A stretch of DNA of 64,000 bases from JBBSBL01 sp963735885 (GCA_963735885.1 CAVTMP010000007.1:558001-622000), one strand, 5' to 3'; shown: positions 43,891 through 52,174, numbered from the stretch's first letter. The notes: generated by a model not told the origin, from the sequence alone. Numbers and translations are program-made.

Positions 43891-44688
43891 TCAGCCGGTC
43901 GCGACGCGGCCGGCGACGTGCTCGCGGAAGCGCACGGCGACCTCCGCGGTCACGGGCCCGTCGGCGCGGAAGGTGAGCTCGTCGACCGCCGTCACCGCCT
44001 GGACCTCGCGCGTGGTCGAGGCGAGGAACGCCTCCTCGGCGGCGGCCAGATCCTCGAGCGTGCAGCCCTGCTCGACGCCGCCGGTGAGCTCGAGGACCGC
44101 GGCCCGGGTGATCGAGGCGAGGATGTGCTCGTCGAGCGGCGGCGTGCGCACGTGCCCGTCGACGACGTAGAAGAGCGAGGAGGTCGGGGCCTCGAGCACG
44201 CGGCCGTGCGGCGTGACGAGCAGCGCCTCGTCGTAGCCGCGCTCCTGCGCGATGCGGGTGGCGAGCATGTTGCCGGCGTAGGAGAGCGACTTGATGCCGT
44301 CGAGCACCCGCGTCGGGCTGAACGTGACGACGCCCAGCCGGGTCGTCGGCTCGTAGGGGGCGAGCGGCTCGGTGAGCAGGACGCGCCGGCCCCCGCGGGT
44401 GCAGACGATGCGCAGCGAGCCCTCCATCCCGCCCGCCGCCTCGAGGATCCGCGCGGCGTCCACGCCGATCGCCGCGACGTCGACGGGGAGGCGCAGGTTG
44501 CCGGCCGAGCGCTCGAGGCGGAGGAGGTGCTCGTCGAGCGCGAACGGCCGGCCCTCGTAGACCCGGACGACCTCGAACACGCCGTCGCCGCGCAGCAGCC
44601 CCTCGTCGGTGGCGGGCACCGTCGCGCGGGCGGCGGGCATGAGCTCGCCGTCGAGGCAGGCGAGCGCGGTGAAGCCGGTGGCGGTCAT
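43891..44688 (-). CDS. Class IV aminotransferase (BCAT / D-amino acid aminotransferase / ADC lyase fold)
   Basis: 265 aa from ATG 44688 with a -10 box 9 nt upstream. PLP Lys in GIKSLSYAGNMLA, EALLVTPHGRVLEAPTSSLF and SITRAAVLELT are fold IV signatures. 4-amino-4-deoxychorismate lyase, branched-chain and D-alanine aminotransferases cannot be told apart here. It is the first gene of the nucleotide-sugar operon, though fold IV enzymes are not the usual sugar aminotransferases (those are DegT, fold I). Confidence 0.87.
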   Translation of the reverse strand: MTATGFTALACLDGELMPAARATVPATDEGLLRGDGVFEVVRVYEGRPFALDEHLLRLERSAGNLRLPVDVAAIGVDAARILEAAGGMEGSLRIVCTRGGRRVLLTEPLAPYEPTTRLGVVTFSPTRVLDGIKSLSYAGNMLATRIAQERGYDEALLVTPHGRVLEAPTSSLFYVVDGHVRTPPLDEHILASITRAAVLELTGGVEQGCTLEDLAAAEEAFLASTTREVQAVTAVDELTFRADGPVTAEVAVRFREHVAGRVATG

Positions 44689-44697
44689 GAGCGGGGC

Positions 44698-44703
44698 AGG
44701 CTA
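44698..44703 (-). promoter_or_regulatory. -10 box of the nucleotide-sugar operon
   Basis: TAGCCT on the minus strand ends 9 nt before ATG 44688. It lies between tRNA-Lys and the aminotransferase gene. Confidence 0.5.
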
Positions 44704-44724
44704 GATGATCGGCACCGATGCGAA

Positions 44725-44797
<73 letters not shown>

Positions 44798-44842
44798 GGA
44801 GGAGCTTCCTGCGCCCGTCGAGCGACCCGGGCGCGGCGAGCG

Positions 44843-44848
44843 ATTCTA
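44843..44848 (-). promoter_or_regulatory. -10 box of tRNA-Lys
   Basis: TAGAAT on the minus strand, 45 nt before the tRNA 5' end. It is the closest match to consensus in this part of the window and sits between the TPR-like gene stop and the tRNA. Confidence 0.45.
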
Positions 44849-44890
44849 GATGGTCGTCATCCGTGCGCGCGGGGTCGTGGAATCGGCCAC

Positions 44891-45568
44891 CTACCCGCTC
44901 GCCGGCGGCTGCTGGCCGCCCGTCAGGGCGTTCGGGCCCTGCTTCTTGGCGGTGGCGAGCTGCTGCTTCACGGTCTTCTTCTGCGCCTTGGGCGCGAGCT
45001 CGACGGCCTTCGCGGCGGCGAGGTCCCCCTTGCGGGTCTGGCCGGCGGCGTAGGAGAACAGCGCGAGCTGGCTGTACGTCGCGGCGCTGGGCGCGTCGGC
45101 GGCGACGAGCTCGAGGGCCTGCGCGGCCTTCGCCGGCTGGTTGAGGCCGCCGGGCCCGTAGGCCTGCGCCATCAGCCGGGCGACGTTCGAGTCGGGCTTG
45201 GCGGGGTTCAGCGCGAGATAGCGCTGCCACGCGCTCGAGGCTTCGCGCAGCGTGGTCTTGCCGTCGGTCGTGAAGGTGCCGGTGTTCTGATCGAAGTCCG
45301 ACCCGGCCGCCTGGAAGCGCAGGCGGGCCAGCTCCGACCAGGCCGGCGCGGACTGCGGGTGCGCCCGGACCTGCTTCTCGACGCGCTTGATCTGGTCGCC
45401 GAAGCCTCCGCTCCCGCCGCCCGGGCCGTTCTGGTCGGCGTTGAAGAGGCCGACCCCGCTGCCGCCCACGCCGAAGAAGATGAGGCCCCCGCCGATGAGG
45501 ACCGCGAGGAACAGGTAGACGGCCTGGATCGTGCGGCGGCGGCCGGGAGCTCGGATGTCGAACAGCAT
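44891..45568 (-). CDS. Membrane-anchored TPR-like protein
   Basis: 225 aa. A membrane helix at about 15-35 (AVYLFLAVLIGGGLIFFGVGG), a Gly-rich spacer, then TPR-like helix pairs (PQSAPAWSELARLRFQAAG, SAWQRYLALNPAKPDSNVA, SAATYSQLALFSYAAGQ) facing outside. The end is Lys/Ala then Gly/Pro-rich. It lies 15 bp downstream of tatC and could be a partner of exported proteins; function unknown. Confidence 0.75.
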   Translation of the reverse strand: MLFDIRAPGRRRTIQAVYLFLAVLIGGGLIFFGVGGSGVGLFNADQNGPGGGSGGFGDQIKRVEKQVRAHPQSAPAWSELARLRFQAAGSDFDQNTGTFTTDGKTTLREASSAWQRYLALNPAKPDSNVARLMAQAYGPGGLNQPAKAAQALELVAADAPSAATYSQLALFSYAAGQTRKGDLAAAKAVELAPKAQKKTVKQQLATAKKQGPNALTGGQQPPASG

Positions 45569-45583
45569 CGTGGCGTGGAGTGG

Positions 45584-46591
45584 TCAGGCGTCGTCGTCGC
45601 GGGCGGCGACCTCGACCGGCTCCTCGTCGAGGTCCCAGCCGTCGTCCGGCGGATCGCGCCGCTCCGCGAGCTTGAGCAGCAGGATACTCAGCCCGTAGAG
45701 GAGCAGGAGCGGCAGCATCTCGATCGTCGTGGTCACCGGGTCGACGCCCGGGAGCAGCGCGGCGACGATCGCGATGCCGACGACGATGTAGCGCCAGTGC
45801 CGCGTCAGCATCCGCGAGCTGACGACCCCCGCCCGGTTCAGGGCGAGCAGCCCGACCGGGATCTGGAACATGAGCCCGAGCGCCGCGATCGTGGTGATCG
45901 CGAACTTGTAGTAGTCGCGCGCCTGGATCAGGACGTCGAACGAGTCCGAGTTGAAGTTCTGAAGGAAGTTGATCGCCGGCGGGAGGACGAGGAAGTAGCC
46001 GAACGCCACGCCGGCGGCGAACAGGAACGGCACCATCGCCATGAGCGGGAGCACCACGCGCCGTTCTCGCGCGCTGAAGGCGGGCAGGACGAAGGCGTAG
46101 CCCTGCCAGAGGAGCACCGGGAGGGAGAACAGGACGGCGAAGTAGAGCGCGACCGTGAGCGTGGCCGTGAACGGCTCCCCGACGCCGGTGGTGATCGGCT
46201 TGCGCTCCGGGAACGTCTTCGGCAGCACCCTCGCGGCGCCGGCGAGCCCCGCCGCCAGCTGGCCGGCCGCCACGCGGTCGGCCGGGCTCAACCGCGGGGC
46301 CGCCGTGAGCTTCTCCGCCCCCCGCGCCGCGCGCGCGAGCTGGCGGCCGAGCTCGGTCTGCGAGGCCGAGAGCCGGGCCAGCCGCCCGCTGCCCGCCTCC
46401 TGGGCCGTCGGGGTGCTCTGCTCCAGCGGGCGATTGAGGACGTCGAGCAGCGCGTTGTTCTGCCAGAAGCAGAACGCGAAGGCGACGGCGAGCGTGATCG
46501 CGCAGACGATGAGCCGCGTGCGCAGCTCGTCGAGGTGGTCGATGACGCTGAGCCGGTCCTCGTGCCCGACCGGGCGCAGGGCGGTGGCCAT
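45584..46591 (-). CDS. tatC: Sec-independent protein translocase TatC with enlarged first periplasmic loop
   Basis: 335 aa against about 250 in standard TatC. The N-terminal HLDELRTRL motif, the proline-rich membrane helices and the FAITTIAALGLMFQIPVGLL segment identify it. Between helix 1 (about 25-45) and the conserved EPFTATLTVALYFA (139-152) is a loop of about 85 residues, rich in Ala/Leu/Arg (SASQTELGRQLARAARGAE), roughly 60 longer than in E. coli. TatC binds twin-arginine signal peptides; a Tat substrate, the Rieske protein, is encoded 5 kb away. Confidence 0.94.
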   Translation of the reverse strand: MATALRPVGHEDRLSVIDHLDELRTRLIVCAITLAVAFAFCFWQNNALLDVLNRPLEQSTPTAQEAGSGRLARLSASQTELGRQLARAARGAEKLTAAPRLSPADRVAAGQLAAGLAGAARVLPKTFPERKPITTGVGEPFTATLTVALYFAVLFSLPVLLWQGYAFVLPAFSARERRVVLPLMAMVPFLFAAGVAFGYFLVLPPAINFLQNFNSDSFDVLIQARDYYKFAITTIAALGLMFQIPVGLLALNRAGVVSSRMLTRHWRYIVVGIAIVAALLPGVDPVTTTIEMLPLLLLYGLSILLLKLAERRDPPDDGWDLDEEPVEVAARDDDA

Positions 46592-46609
46592 GGGCGAGCG
46601 GGCGGCCGC

Positions 46610-46912
46610 CTAGCGACGCGGCTCGGCGTCGGCGGCGGCGCTCTCCGCGGCCGGGGCGTCGTCGGCGCCCGCGACCTTCGCGGCGGGCGCCGGGGCCCCG
46701 GGACCGTCCGCCGCGGAGCGCTCCTCGGGCGCCGGGTCGAGCGCCCGGTCGTCGGGCTCGTCGTGGTCGCGCTCGCCGGTGATCGAGTCCTTGAACTCGC
46801 GCATCCCGCGGCCCATCTGCCGCCCGAGCTGGGGCAGGCGCTTCGGGCCGAAGATGAGCAGCACGATGACGAGGACGACGACGATCTCGAGCGGGCCGAT
46901 CTGATTGAACAT
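46610..46912 (-). CDS. tatA: Sec-independent protein translocase TatA
   Basis: 100 aa. Short N-terminus, membrane helix EIVVVLVIVLLIF, the hinge FGPKRLPQLGRQMGRGMREFK amphipathic helix, then an acidic/Ala tail. A GGAGG ribosome site is about 9 nt upstream and a TACCCT box at 46949-46944 gives a leader of about 30 nt. It multimerises to form the Tat pore; tatC follows 18 bp later. Confidence 0.94.
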   Translation of the reverse strand: MFNQIGPLEIVVVLVIVLLIFGPKRLPQLGRQMGRGMREFKDSITGERDHDEPDDRALDPAPEERSAADGPGAPAPAAKVAGADDAPAAESAAADAEPRR

Positions 46913-47025
46913 CCGTGGGCCTCCGGGACGGGGCGGTTCCCTCAGGGTATCGGTCGTGGGCGGGGGCGGCGCAAGCTCAAGTCTCCGGGCGGGTGCGCCG
47001 ATACGGCCTCACGCAAGGGACTCCA

Positions 47026-47433
47026 TTGACCCCCGAGCCTGCCCATCACGCCGTTCGCCGCGTCGTCCTGCCCAGCGGCCGCTCCATCGAGGTCGTCTAC
47101 TTCGGCGACGCCGATCCGGTCTCCCCCGGCAGCAGGGTCGTCGACGGCCTCCACGTCTGCCCGCGGTGCGCGGCGCCCCACGTGCAGCCCATCGACTGGG
47201 CGGAGTCGGGCCAGGGCCACTGGGAGGTCAGCCTGCGCTGCCCGAGCTGCGAGTGGGCCGGCGGCGGGATCTTCGACCAGGAGATCGTCGAGCGCTTCGA
47301 GGAGGAGCTCGCCAAGGGCTGGGAGGACCTCGCCGAGGACCTCGAACGGCTCGAGCGGGCGAACATGGAGGACCAGGTCGAGCGCTTCGTCACGGCATTG
47401 CGTGCGGGCCACCTGTACCCCATGGACTTCTGA
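47026..47433 (+). CDS. Small double-CxxC (zinc ribbon-like) protein of unknown function
   Basis: 135 aa from TTG 47026, preceded by AAGGGA six bases upstream; longer in-frame starts lack a ribosome site. A short beta region (RRVVLPSGRSIEVVYFGD) leads to CPRC and, 30 residues later, CPSC, a probable zinc site (VCPRCAAPHV, LRCPSCEWAG). The second half is a long acidic helix (EIVERFEEELAKGWEDLAE). I do not recognise the family; the pairing suggests a protein-protein or nucleic acid-binding role. Confidence 0.7.
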   Translation: MTPEPAHHAVRRVVLPSGRSIEVVYFGDADPVSPGSRVVDGLHVCPRCAAPHVQPIDWAESGQGHWEVSLRCPSCEWAGGGIFDQEIVERFEEELAKGWEDLAEDLERLERANMEDQVERFVTALRAGHLYPMDF

Positions 47434-47446
47434 CGACCCGCGGCGC

Positions 47447-47462
47447 CGCCGGCTCACCGGCG
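47447..47462. terminator. Hairpin between convergent genes
   Basis: CGCCGG-CTCA-CCGGCG, a perfect 6-bp stem with 4-nt loop, in the 53-bp space between the zinc ribbon-like gene and the convergent prenyl synthase gene. No T-tract. Confidence 0.4.
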
Positions 47463-47486
47463 ACCGGTCACCCGGCCTCGGGCCGC

Positions 47487-48458
47487 CTACGCGTAGCGCT
47501 CCACCACACCCCGGGCCACGAGCGCGAACACGTCACGTCGCCCGGCGGGGAGCTCGGGCAGCGTCGCCTCCGCCTCCTGGGCGATGGCCAGGGCCCGGCG
47601 GCGGGCCTCCTCCAGCGCGCCGGTGGCGGCGATCGCGTCGCAGACCCGCTCGACCGCCTCGGGCGTGCGGACGGCGCGCAGGTCCGCCGCCGCGAGGCCC
47701 GCGTCGCGCTCGCGCGCCAGGATGAGCGGCAGCGTCACGGTGCCGTCGAGCAGGTCGGTGCCGCGCGGCTTGCCGGTCCGCTCGGGCGGGCCGGAGACGT
47801 CGAGCACGTCGTCGAGGAGCTGGAAGGCGAGCCCGATGCGACGGCCGAACGCGGCGAGCGCCGCCTCGGCGGCGCCGCCCTCCAGCGCCCCGAGGCGGCA
47901 GGCGGCCTCGAAGAGGCGGGCGGTCTTCAGCTCGCAGCGGAGCAGGTAGCGCTCGAGCGGCACGCCGACGTCCCAGGCGTCGGTGCGCTGGAGCAGCTCG
48001 CCCCGCGCGAGCGCCGAGCTCGCGTCGGAGAGGACGCGGACCTCGTCCGCGCGACCGTTCGCCGCGAGCTCCGCGAACGCCCGCGAGAAGAGCAGGTCGC
48101 CGGTCGCGGTCGCGATCTCCCGTCCCGCGCGGGACCAGACCGTCGGCCGGCCGCGGCGCAGGGCCGCCGCGTCGAGCACGTCGTCGTGGACGAGCGTGGC
48201 GCTGTGGACGAGCTCCACCGCCACGGCCGCGCGCAGCGCCCCGTCGCCCACGGCGGCGCGCTCGCCCGCGGCGAGGAGGACGAGCAGCGGCCGCAGCCGC
48301 TTGCCGCCCGCGGCGATCGTCGCGCCGGCATGACGGGCGAGCAGCGCGCCGTGGCCCGCCGCGAGCTCCGCGAGGCGGGTCTCGACGCGCTCGAGGGCGG
48401 CCTCGACGCCCGGCCCCGCGACCCGGAGGACCGGCTCCACGCCGGTCGCCGCGCTCAC
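47487..48458 (-). CDS. Polyprenyl diphosphate synthase (menaquinone side chain)
   Basis: 323 aa from GTG 48458, overlapping the reconstructed menG stop (GTGA). GGKRLRP (51-57), first Asp-rich motif DDVLD (92-96), GDLLFSRAF, and the second motif FQLLDDVLDVSG followed by KPRGTDLLDGTVTLP. It elongates allylic diphosphate with IPP; the short residues before the first motif are consistent with a long-chain product. Context with menG indicates a menaquinone tail. Confidence 0.93.
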   Translation of the reverse strand: MSAATGVEPVLRVAGPGVEAALERVETRLAELAAGHGALLARHAGATIAAGGKRLRPLLVLLAAGERAAVGDGALRAAVAVELVHSATLVHDDVLDAAALRRGRPTVWSRAGREIATATGDLLFSRAFAELAANGRADEVRVLSDASSALARGELLQRTDAWDVGVPLERYLLRCELKTARLFEAACRLGALEGGAAEAALAAFGRRIGLAFQLLDDVLDVSGPPERTGKPRGTDLLDGTVTLPLILARERDAGLAAADLRAVRTPEAVERVCDAIAATGALEEARRRALAIAQEAEATLPELPAGRRDVFALVARGVVERYA

Positions 48459-49193
48459 GCCGGGACCGTCCCGGCGTGGATCGCGATGATGCCGCCCGCG
48501 GTCACGATCCCGCCCACCTCGCCGAGCCCCGCCGCGGCCATCCGGGCCGCGAGCGCCTCGCGGGCCGGGGAAGCGCTTCACGCTGTCGGGCAGGTAGGCG
48601 TAGGCCTCCGGGTCGCCGGCCAGGCGGCCGAGCCGGGGGACGATCCGGTCGAACCAGAGCCGCTGGAAGGTCGAGAGGGGCGGGCGGGTCGGCGTCGTGA
48701 TCTCCAGCACCACGACCCGTCCGCCGGGCCGCACGACGCGCGCCATCTCGGCCAGCCCGCGGTCGAGATCGGCGAAGTTGCGCGCGCCGAAGCCGACCGT
48801 CGCCGCGGCGAACCCGCCGTCGGGGTAGGGCAGCTCGAGCGCGTTGCCCCATTCGAACCGGGCCGCCGTGCCCGGTTCCGTCTTCGCCCGCGCGAGGGCG
48901 AGCATCCGCTCGGAGAAGTCGGAGCCGACGACCTCGCCGTCCGGGGCGACCCGCCGGGCGAGCTCCAGGGCGAGGTCCCCGGTGCCCGTGGCGACGTCGA
49001 GCACGCGATCGCCGGGGCCCACGCGCGCGAGGTCGGCGGCCCGCGCGCGCCATCGATGGTGCAGCCCCGCGGTCATCACCTGGTTCATCCGGTCGTAGAC
49101 CCCGGAGATCCGGTCGAACATCGCCCGCACGTCGGGCTCGTCCAGGGTGCCGGGCGCCGGGACCGCCGCGGGGCTCTGCGCGCTCTGCATCAT
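48455..49193 (-). CDS. menG: Demethylmenaquinone methyltransferase (UbiE/MenG), single frameshift
   Basis: SAM-binding DVATGTGDLA (66-75), FDRISGVYDRMNQVM and GFGARNFADLDRGLAEMARVVRPGGR identify the family. At DSVKRFP (about 48565) the frame shifts; dropping one base in the GGCCGGGG run gives AREALAARMAAAGLGEVGG and a stop at 48455-48457, 245 aa. Without it the frame fuses into the prenyl synthase. ATG 49193 is favoured because TACCAT ends 7 nt upstream. It makes the last methylation of menaquinone. Confidence 0.9.
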
Positions 49194-49200
49194 CGCGACG

Positions 49201-49206
49201 ATGGTA
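49201..49206 (-). promoter_or_regulatory. -10 box of leaderless menG
   Basis: TACCAT on the minus strand ends 7 nt before ATG 49193, with no Shine-Dalgarno sequence between, so menG is predicted to be leaderless. Confidence 0.5.
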
Positions 49207-49263
49207 CGGGCGCCGCGGCCCGTGGGCGCGACGGCGCGGGGCGTACGGCTCGGCGGCGCCGGC

Positions 49264-50007
49264 TCAGCCGCCTTCGTTCAGCTGCCCGAGGAACGCGACC
49301 ATCGCGTTGAACTTCGCGGGGTTGCTCTTCTCGAGCGAGGAGAACGACGGCATCGGGGAGGTCGGGTTGCGCAGGGTCTGCGCGATCGCGGCCTGCGGCA
49401 GCTTCGATGCGACGTTCGAGAGCTCCGGGCCCGGGCCGTCGTTGCCGTTCTCGCCGATCTTGTGGCAGGCCAGGCAACCCGACTGGCCGACGACGACCCG
49501 GCCCTTCTCCCAGGTGGCGAGCGCCTGACCGCTCAGGCTCTTCGGCGGGCTCATCTCCACCGAGTTCGGCGACCCGGCGTTCGCGCCGAGGTAGGTGAGA
49601 TAGCCCATCGCGACGATGGTGAGGATGCCCGCGGTGGTGGCGATCGGCCGCCGGAGCGGGTGCCGCTCCGGCCCCCGGTCGTAGAAGGGGAGCAGGAACA
49701 GCAGGATCATGCAGATGGTCGGCACGCCGATCGTGGCGAGCGGGACCAGCTCCGGCGGCTTGATGATCCGCAGCAGCTCGAAGAGGAAGAAGAAGTACCA
49801 CTCCGGCCGCGGGACGTAGGTCGTCGTGGTCGGGTCGGCCTTCGGGCCGAGCTCGGCCCCGAGCACGATCGACATCGTGATGATCACGAACATGACCACG
49901 CACGCCATCGCCGCGTCCTTGCCCACCGCGTAGGGGAAGAACGGCTTGCCCTTCGCCTTCAGGGCGTTGTACTCCCGGAGGTAGGTCTCCTTCTCCCGGC
50001 GGTTCAC
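49264..50007 (-). CDS. qcrC: Menaquinol-cytochrome c reductase subunit IV-cytochrome c fusion (QcrC)
   Basis: 247 aa. Residues 1-140 are subunit IV-like with three helices and PEWYFFFLFELLRIIKPP (the PEWY quinone-site motif at 69-72). Residues 150-247 are a cytochrome c domain with CLACH (178-182) and a probable Met ligand in TSPMPSFSSL. This fusion is the Bacillus QcrC type rather than the mycobacterial diheme type. It passes electrons from the Rieske centre outward. Confidence 0.93.
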   Translation of the reverse strand: MNRREKETYLREYNALKAKGKPFFPYAVGKDAAMACVVMFVIITMSIVLGAELGPKADPTTTTYVPRPEWYFFFLFELLRIIKPPELVPLATIGVPTICMILLFLLPFYDRGPERHPLRRPIATTAGILTIVAMGYLTYLGANAGSPNSVEMSPPKSLSGQALATWEKGRVVVGQSGCLACHKIGENGNDGPGPELSNVASKLPQAAIAQTLRNPTSPMPSFSSLEKSNPAKFNAMVAFLGQLNEGG

Positions 50008-50010
50008 GCG

Positions 50011-50814
50011 CTAGACCTCGGCCTTGGCCAGGTCGTCCTGCGGCGCCTTGATCCACGGCGGCGCGGTCGTTCCGAGCTTGGCCACGAGGTAGAGGTGCGC
50101 GCCGATCATCGCCGCGATCGCGCCCGGCACGAGCAGCATGTGGATCGAGTAGAACCGGGAGAGGGTCGTCGCCCCGAACTCGGGGCCGGCACGCAGGAAG
50201 TCGGAGAGGTAGGGCCCGATGATCGGGCCGGTCCCGTTGATGTTCACGCCGACGATCGTCGCCCAGTAGGACCGCTGGTCGAACGGCAGCAGGTAGCCGG
50301 TGAACGACATCGTCATCGTGAGGATCAGCAGGACCACGCCGATGATCCAGTTGAGCTCCCGCGGGTACTTGTAGGCGCCGAAGAAGAACGTGCGCGCCAT
50401 GTGGAGGAAGATGAGGATGACCATCACCGACGAGCCCCACTTGTGCATCCCGCGCACGAACTCGCCGAGGAACGCCTCGTTGGTGAGGTACCGGGTGGAC
50501 TCGTAGGCCCCGCCCGCGGCGTCGGGGCGGTAGTACATGGCGAGGAACACGCCCGTCACCGCCTGGGAGAGGAAGGCGAACATCGTCGCCGAGCCCAGCG
50601 TGTAGAACCAGTTGGTGCCCTTCGGCACCTTGCGGAACATCATCCAGCGCAGGCCGCCCGAGAGCGAGGTGCGCTCGTCGATCCAGCCGACCGCGGAGGT
50701 GCCGCCCTCCTTCGCGTGCTCGGCCGGCGTCTGCGGGCCGGTGGCGGTGCCGGGCCGCTTGGGCGGCGGCTGAAGCGACGGCGGGACGGGGGGGCGCGGG
50801 GGCTTGATCTTCAT
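50011..50814 (-). CDS. qcrB: Menaquinol-cytochrome c reductase cytochrome b6 subunit (QcrB)
   Basis: 267 aa. A Pro-rich N-terminal extension of about 40 residues precedes four helices. Heme ligands are the His of GMHKWGSS and FLHMAR and, on the fourth helix, FYSIHMLLVP and GAHLYLVAK; FTGYLLPFDQRSYWA is the quinol-site loop. It is one gene upstream of qcrC by 3 bp. It holds two b hemes and oxidises menaquinol. Confidence 0.94.
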   Translation of the reverse strand: MKIKPPRPPVPPSLQPPPKRPGTATGPQTPAEHAKEGGTSAVGWIDERTSLSGGLRWMMFRKVPKGTNWFYTLGSATMFAFLSQAVTGVFLAMYYRPDAAGGAYESTRYLTNEAFLGEFVRGMHKWGSSVMVILIFLHMARTFFFGAYKYPRELNWIIGVVLLILTMTMSFTGYLLPFDQRSYWATIVGVNINGTGPIIGPYLSDFLRAGPEFGATTLSRFYSIHMLLVPGAIAAMIGAHLYLVAKLGTTAPPWIKAPQDDLAKAEV

Positions 50815-50822
50815 CGCTCAGC

Positions 50823-51515
50823 TCACCAGGCGCTCTGGCCGGAGTTCGGCGGGGGAGGCGAGGTCGACAGGCGCGGCGGGTACAGGTACTGGCCGATGCC
50901 GTCGAGCGGCTCGCCGGGGTCCCGCGGGTCGAAGCGCTTGAACTCCGAGTTCACGCTGTAGCGGGCGCCGATCTGCACCACGCCGCCGCGCACGCGGGTG
51001 TAGAAGCGGTCGAGCGGGCGGACCGGGGGGCCGCCGGTGACCTGGCCCTTGAAGCCGTAGACGCCGCCGTGGCAGGGACAGACGAACCGCTCGGCGGCCT
51101 CGACGAAGCGCACCGGGCAGCCGAGGTGCATGCAGCGGGTCGAGATGGCGATGTAGCGGTCGTACTCGTCGATCTGATCCCCGTCGATCGCCGGGTTGTG
51201 CTTGCGCATGTAGACGGTCGACTTGCCCGTCTCGCCGACGCCCGAGACGCTCGTGATCGTCCGCGGCACGTACGTGTCGGGGGAGAAGTCGCCCACGCCG
51301 CCGACGACCTGCCACTTCGCGTTCTGGCGCTCGAAGACGGGACCGAGCGCGAAGCCGAGGGCCGGGAGGGCGAAGGCGGCGGCGGCCACGCCGCCCAGGG
51401 CCTGCCCGCTCACGGTCATGAAGTGCCGCCGCGTCACGGTCTCGCCCTCGAAGGCGCCGGGGGCCTGGCGGTCGGTCGTGTACTTCGACTTGGGGGGCTT
51501 GCGCTGATCGGGCAT
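50823..51515 (-). CDS. qcrA: Menaquinol-cytochrome c reductase Rieske iron-sulfur subunit (QcrA)
   Basis: 230 aa. A twin-arginine signal TRRHFM (28-33) precedes the membrane helix (AALPALGFALGPVF region). The 2Fe-2S ligands are Cys128 and His130 in CMHLGC and Cys146 and His149 in CPCHGG, with the stabilising disulfide Cys133-Cys148. It is exported by Tat; tatA and tatC are 4-5 kb away. First gene of qcrABC. Confidence 0.94.
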   Translation of the reverse strand: MPDQRKPPKSKYTTDRQAPGAFEGETVTRRHFMTVSGQALGGVAAAAFALPALGFALGPVFERQNAKWQVVGGVGDFSPDTYVPRTITSVSGVGETGKSTVYMRKHNPAIDGDQIDEYDRYIAISTRCMHLGCPVRFVEAAERFVCPCHGGVYGFKGQVTGGPPVRPLDRFYTRVRGGVVQIGARYSVNSEFKRFDPRDPGEPLDGIGQYLYPPRLSTSPPPPNSGQSAW

Positions 51516-51559
51516 GAGGCGGCGTCGGGACGGGCGCCGGGGCCCGTCGGCCGGACGGA

Positions 51560-51565
51560 ATCCTA
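51560..51565 (-). promoter_or_regulatory. -10 box of the qcrABC operon
   Basis: TAGGAT on the minus strand, about 45 nt before the qcrA ATG, in an unusually AT-rich patch. The leader is about 38 nt. Confidence 0.5.
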
Positions 51566-51610
51566 TTGAAAGAAGCCTACGGGGACCGGCGCGCTGTGAT
51601 CGCGCCGCGT

Positions 51611-52174
51611 TCAGGCGTCCGGCGCGCCGGGGGGCGCCGACCTCGCCGCCGCGGCGCGGAGCCCGGCCGCGGCGTCCGGAAGCCCCGCGCGAGCGGTCGC
51701 CTTGGCCTCCGCGTGTCCGGGCGCCGCGCCGTGTCCCACGGCGCGGGCGCCGGCCTCCCAGGCGGCCTCCGCCCGGTCGCGATCGCCCTCCGCGTGCGCC
51801 TGGGCGCACAGGGCGATGACGTCCGCGAGCTCGGCGATGGCGTCGAGGTCGCCGAGCTCGGCGAGCTTCGCGAGCCCCATCGCGTAGAGCCGGTCGCCGC
51901 CGAGCAGGGCGAGGTCGGGATCCGTGGTGCGGACGACCGCCGCGGAGGCGAAGTGCAGCCGGTAGCCCTCGCGGATGGCCTCCAGCGCGAGCTCGTAGTC
52001 GTGCGCCCGAGCGGCGGTGCGGGGGCCGGCCACGCTCTCCTGCACGAGGCCCGGGCCGTACTCGTGGGTCTCGGCGCGGAGGTCCGGCACGGCGTCGCCG
52101 AGCAGCCCGCCCTCCTCGCGGATGGCGCGCGCCAGGCGCTGGGCCCCCTCCTGGGCGCTGCCGGGGCGACTCAC
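51611..52174 (-). CDS. All-helical protein resembling a non-catalytic polyprenyl synthase subunit
   Basis: 187 aa from GTG 52174, overlapping the hemL stop (GTGA). The middle, RLHFASAAVVR then ALLGGDRLYAMGLAKLAELGD and LADVIALCAQAHAEGD, parallels the prenyl synthase segment HSATLVHDD then ATGDLLFSRAFAELA, but it has no Asp-rich motif. It therefore looks like the small, non-catalytic component of two-part heptaprenyl synthases (HepS type). This is my inference from pattern; standard annotation would be hypothetical. The end is an Ala-rich tail. Confidence 0.6.
   Translation of the reverse strand: MSRPGSAQEGAQRLARAIREEGGLLGDAVPDLRAETHEYGPGLVQESVAGPRTAARAHDYELALEAIREGYRLHFASAAVVRTTDPDLALLGGDRLYAMGLAKLAELGDLDAIAELADVIALCAQAHAEGDRDRAEAAWEAGARAVGHGAAPGHAEAKATARAGLPDAAAGLRAAAARSAPPGAPDA

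Noticed and set aside
47487..49193. A single MenG-prenyl synthase fusion protein
   Set aside because: The continuous frame exists only because of one extra base in menG; the corrected menG has its own C-terminus and stop, overlapping a GTG start of the synthase.
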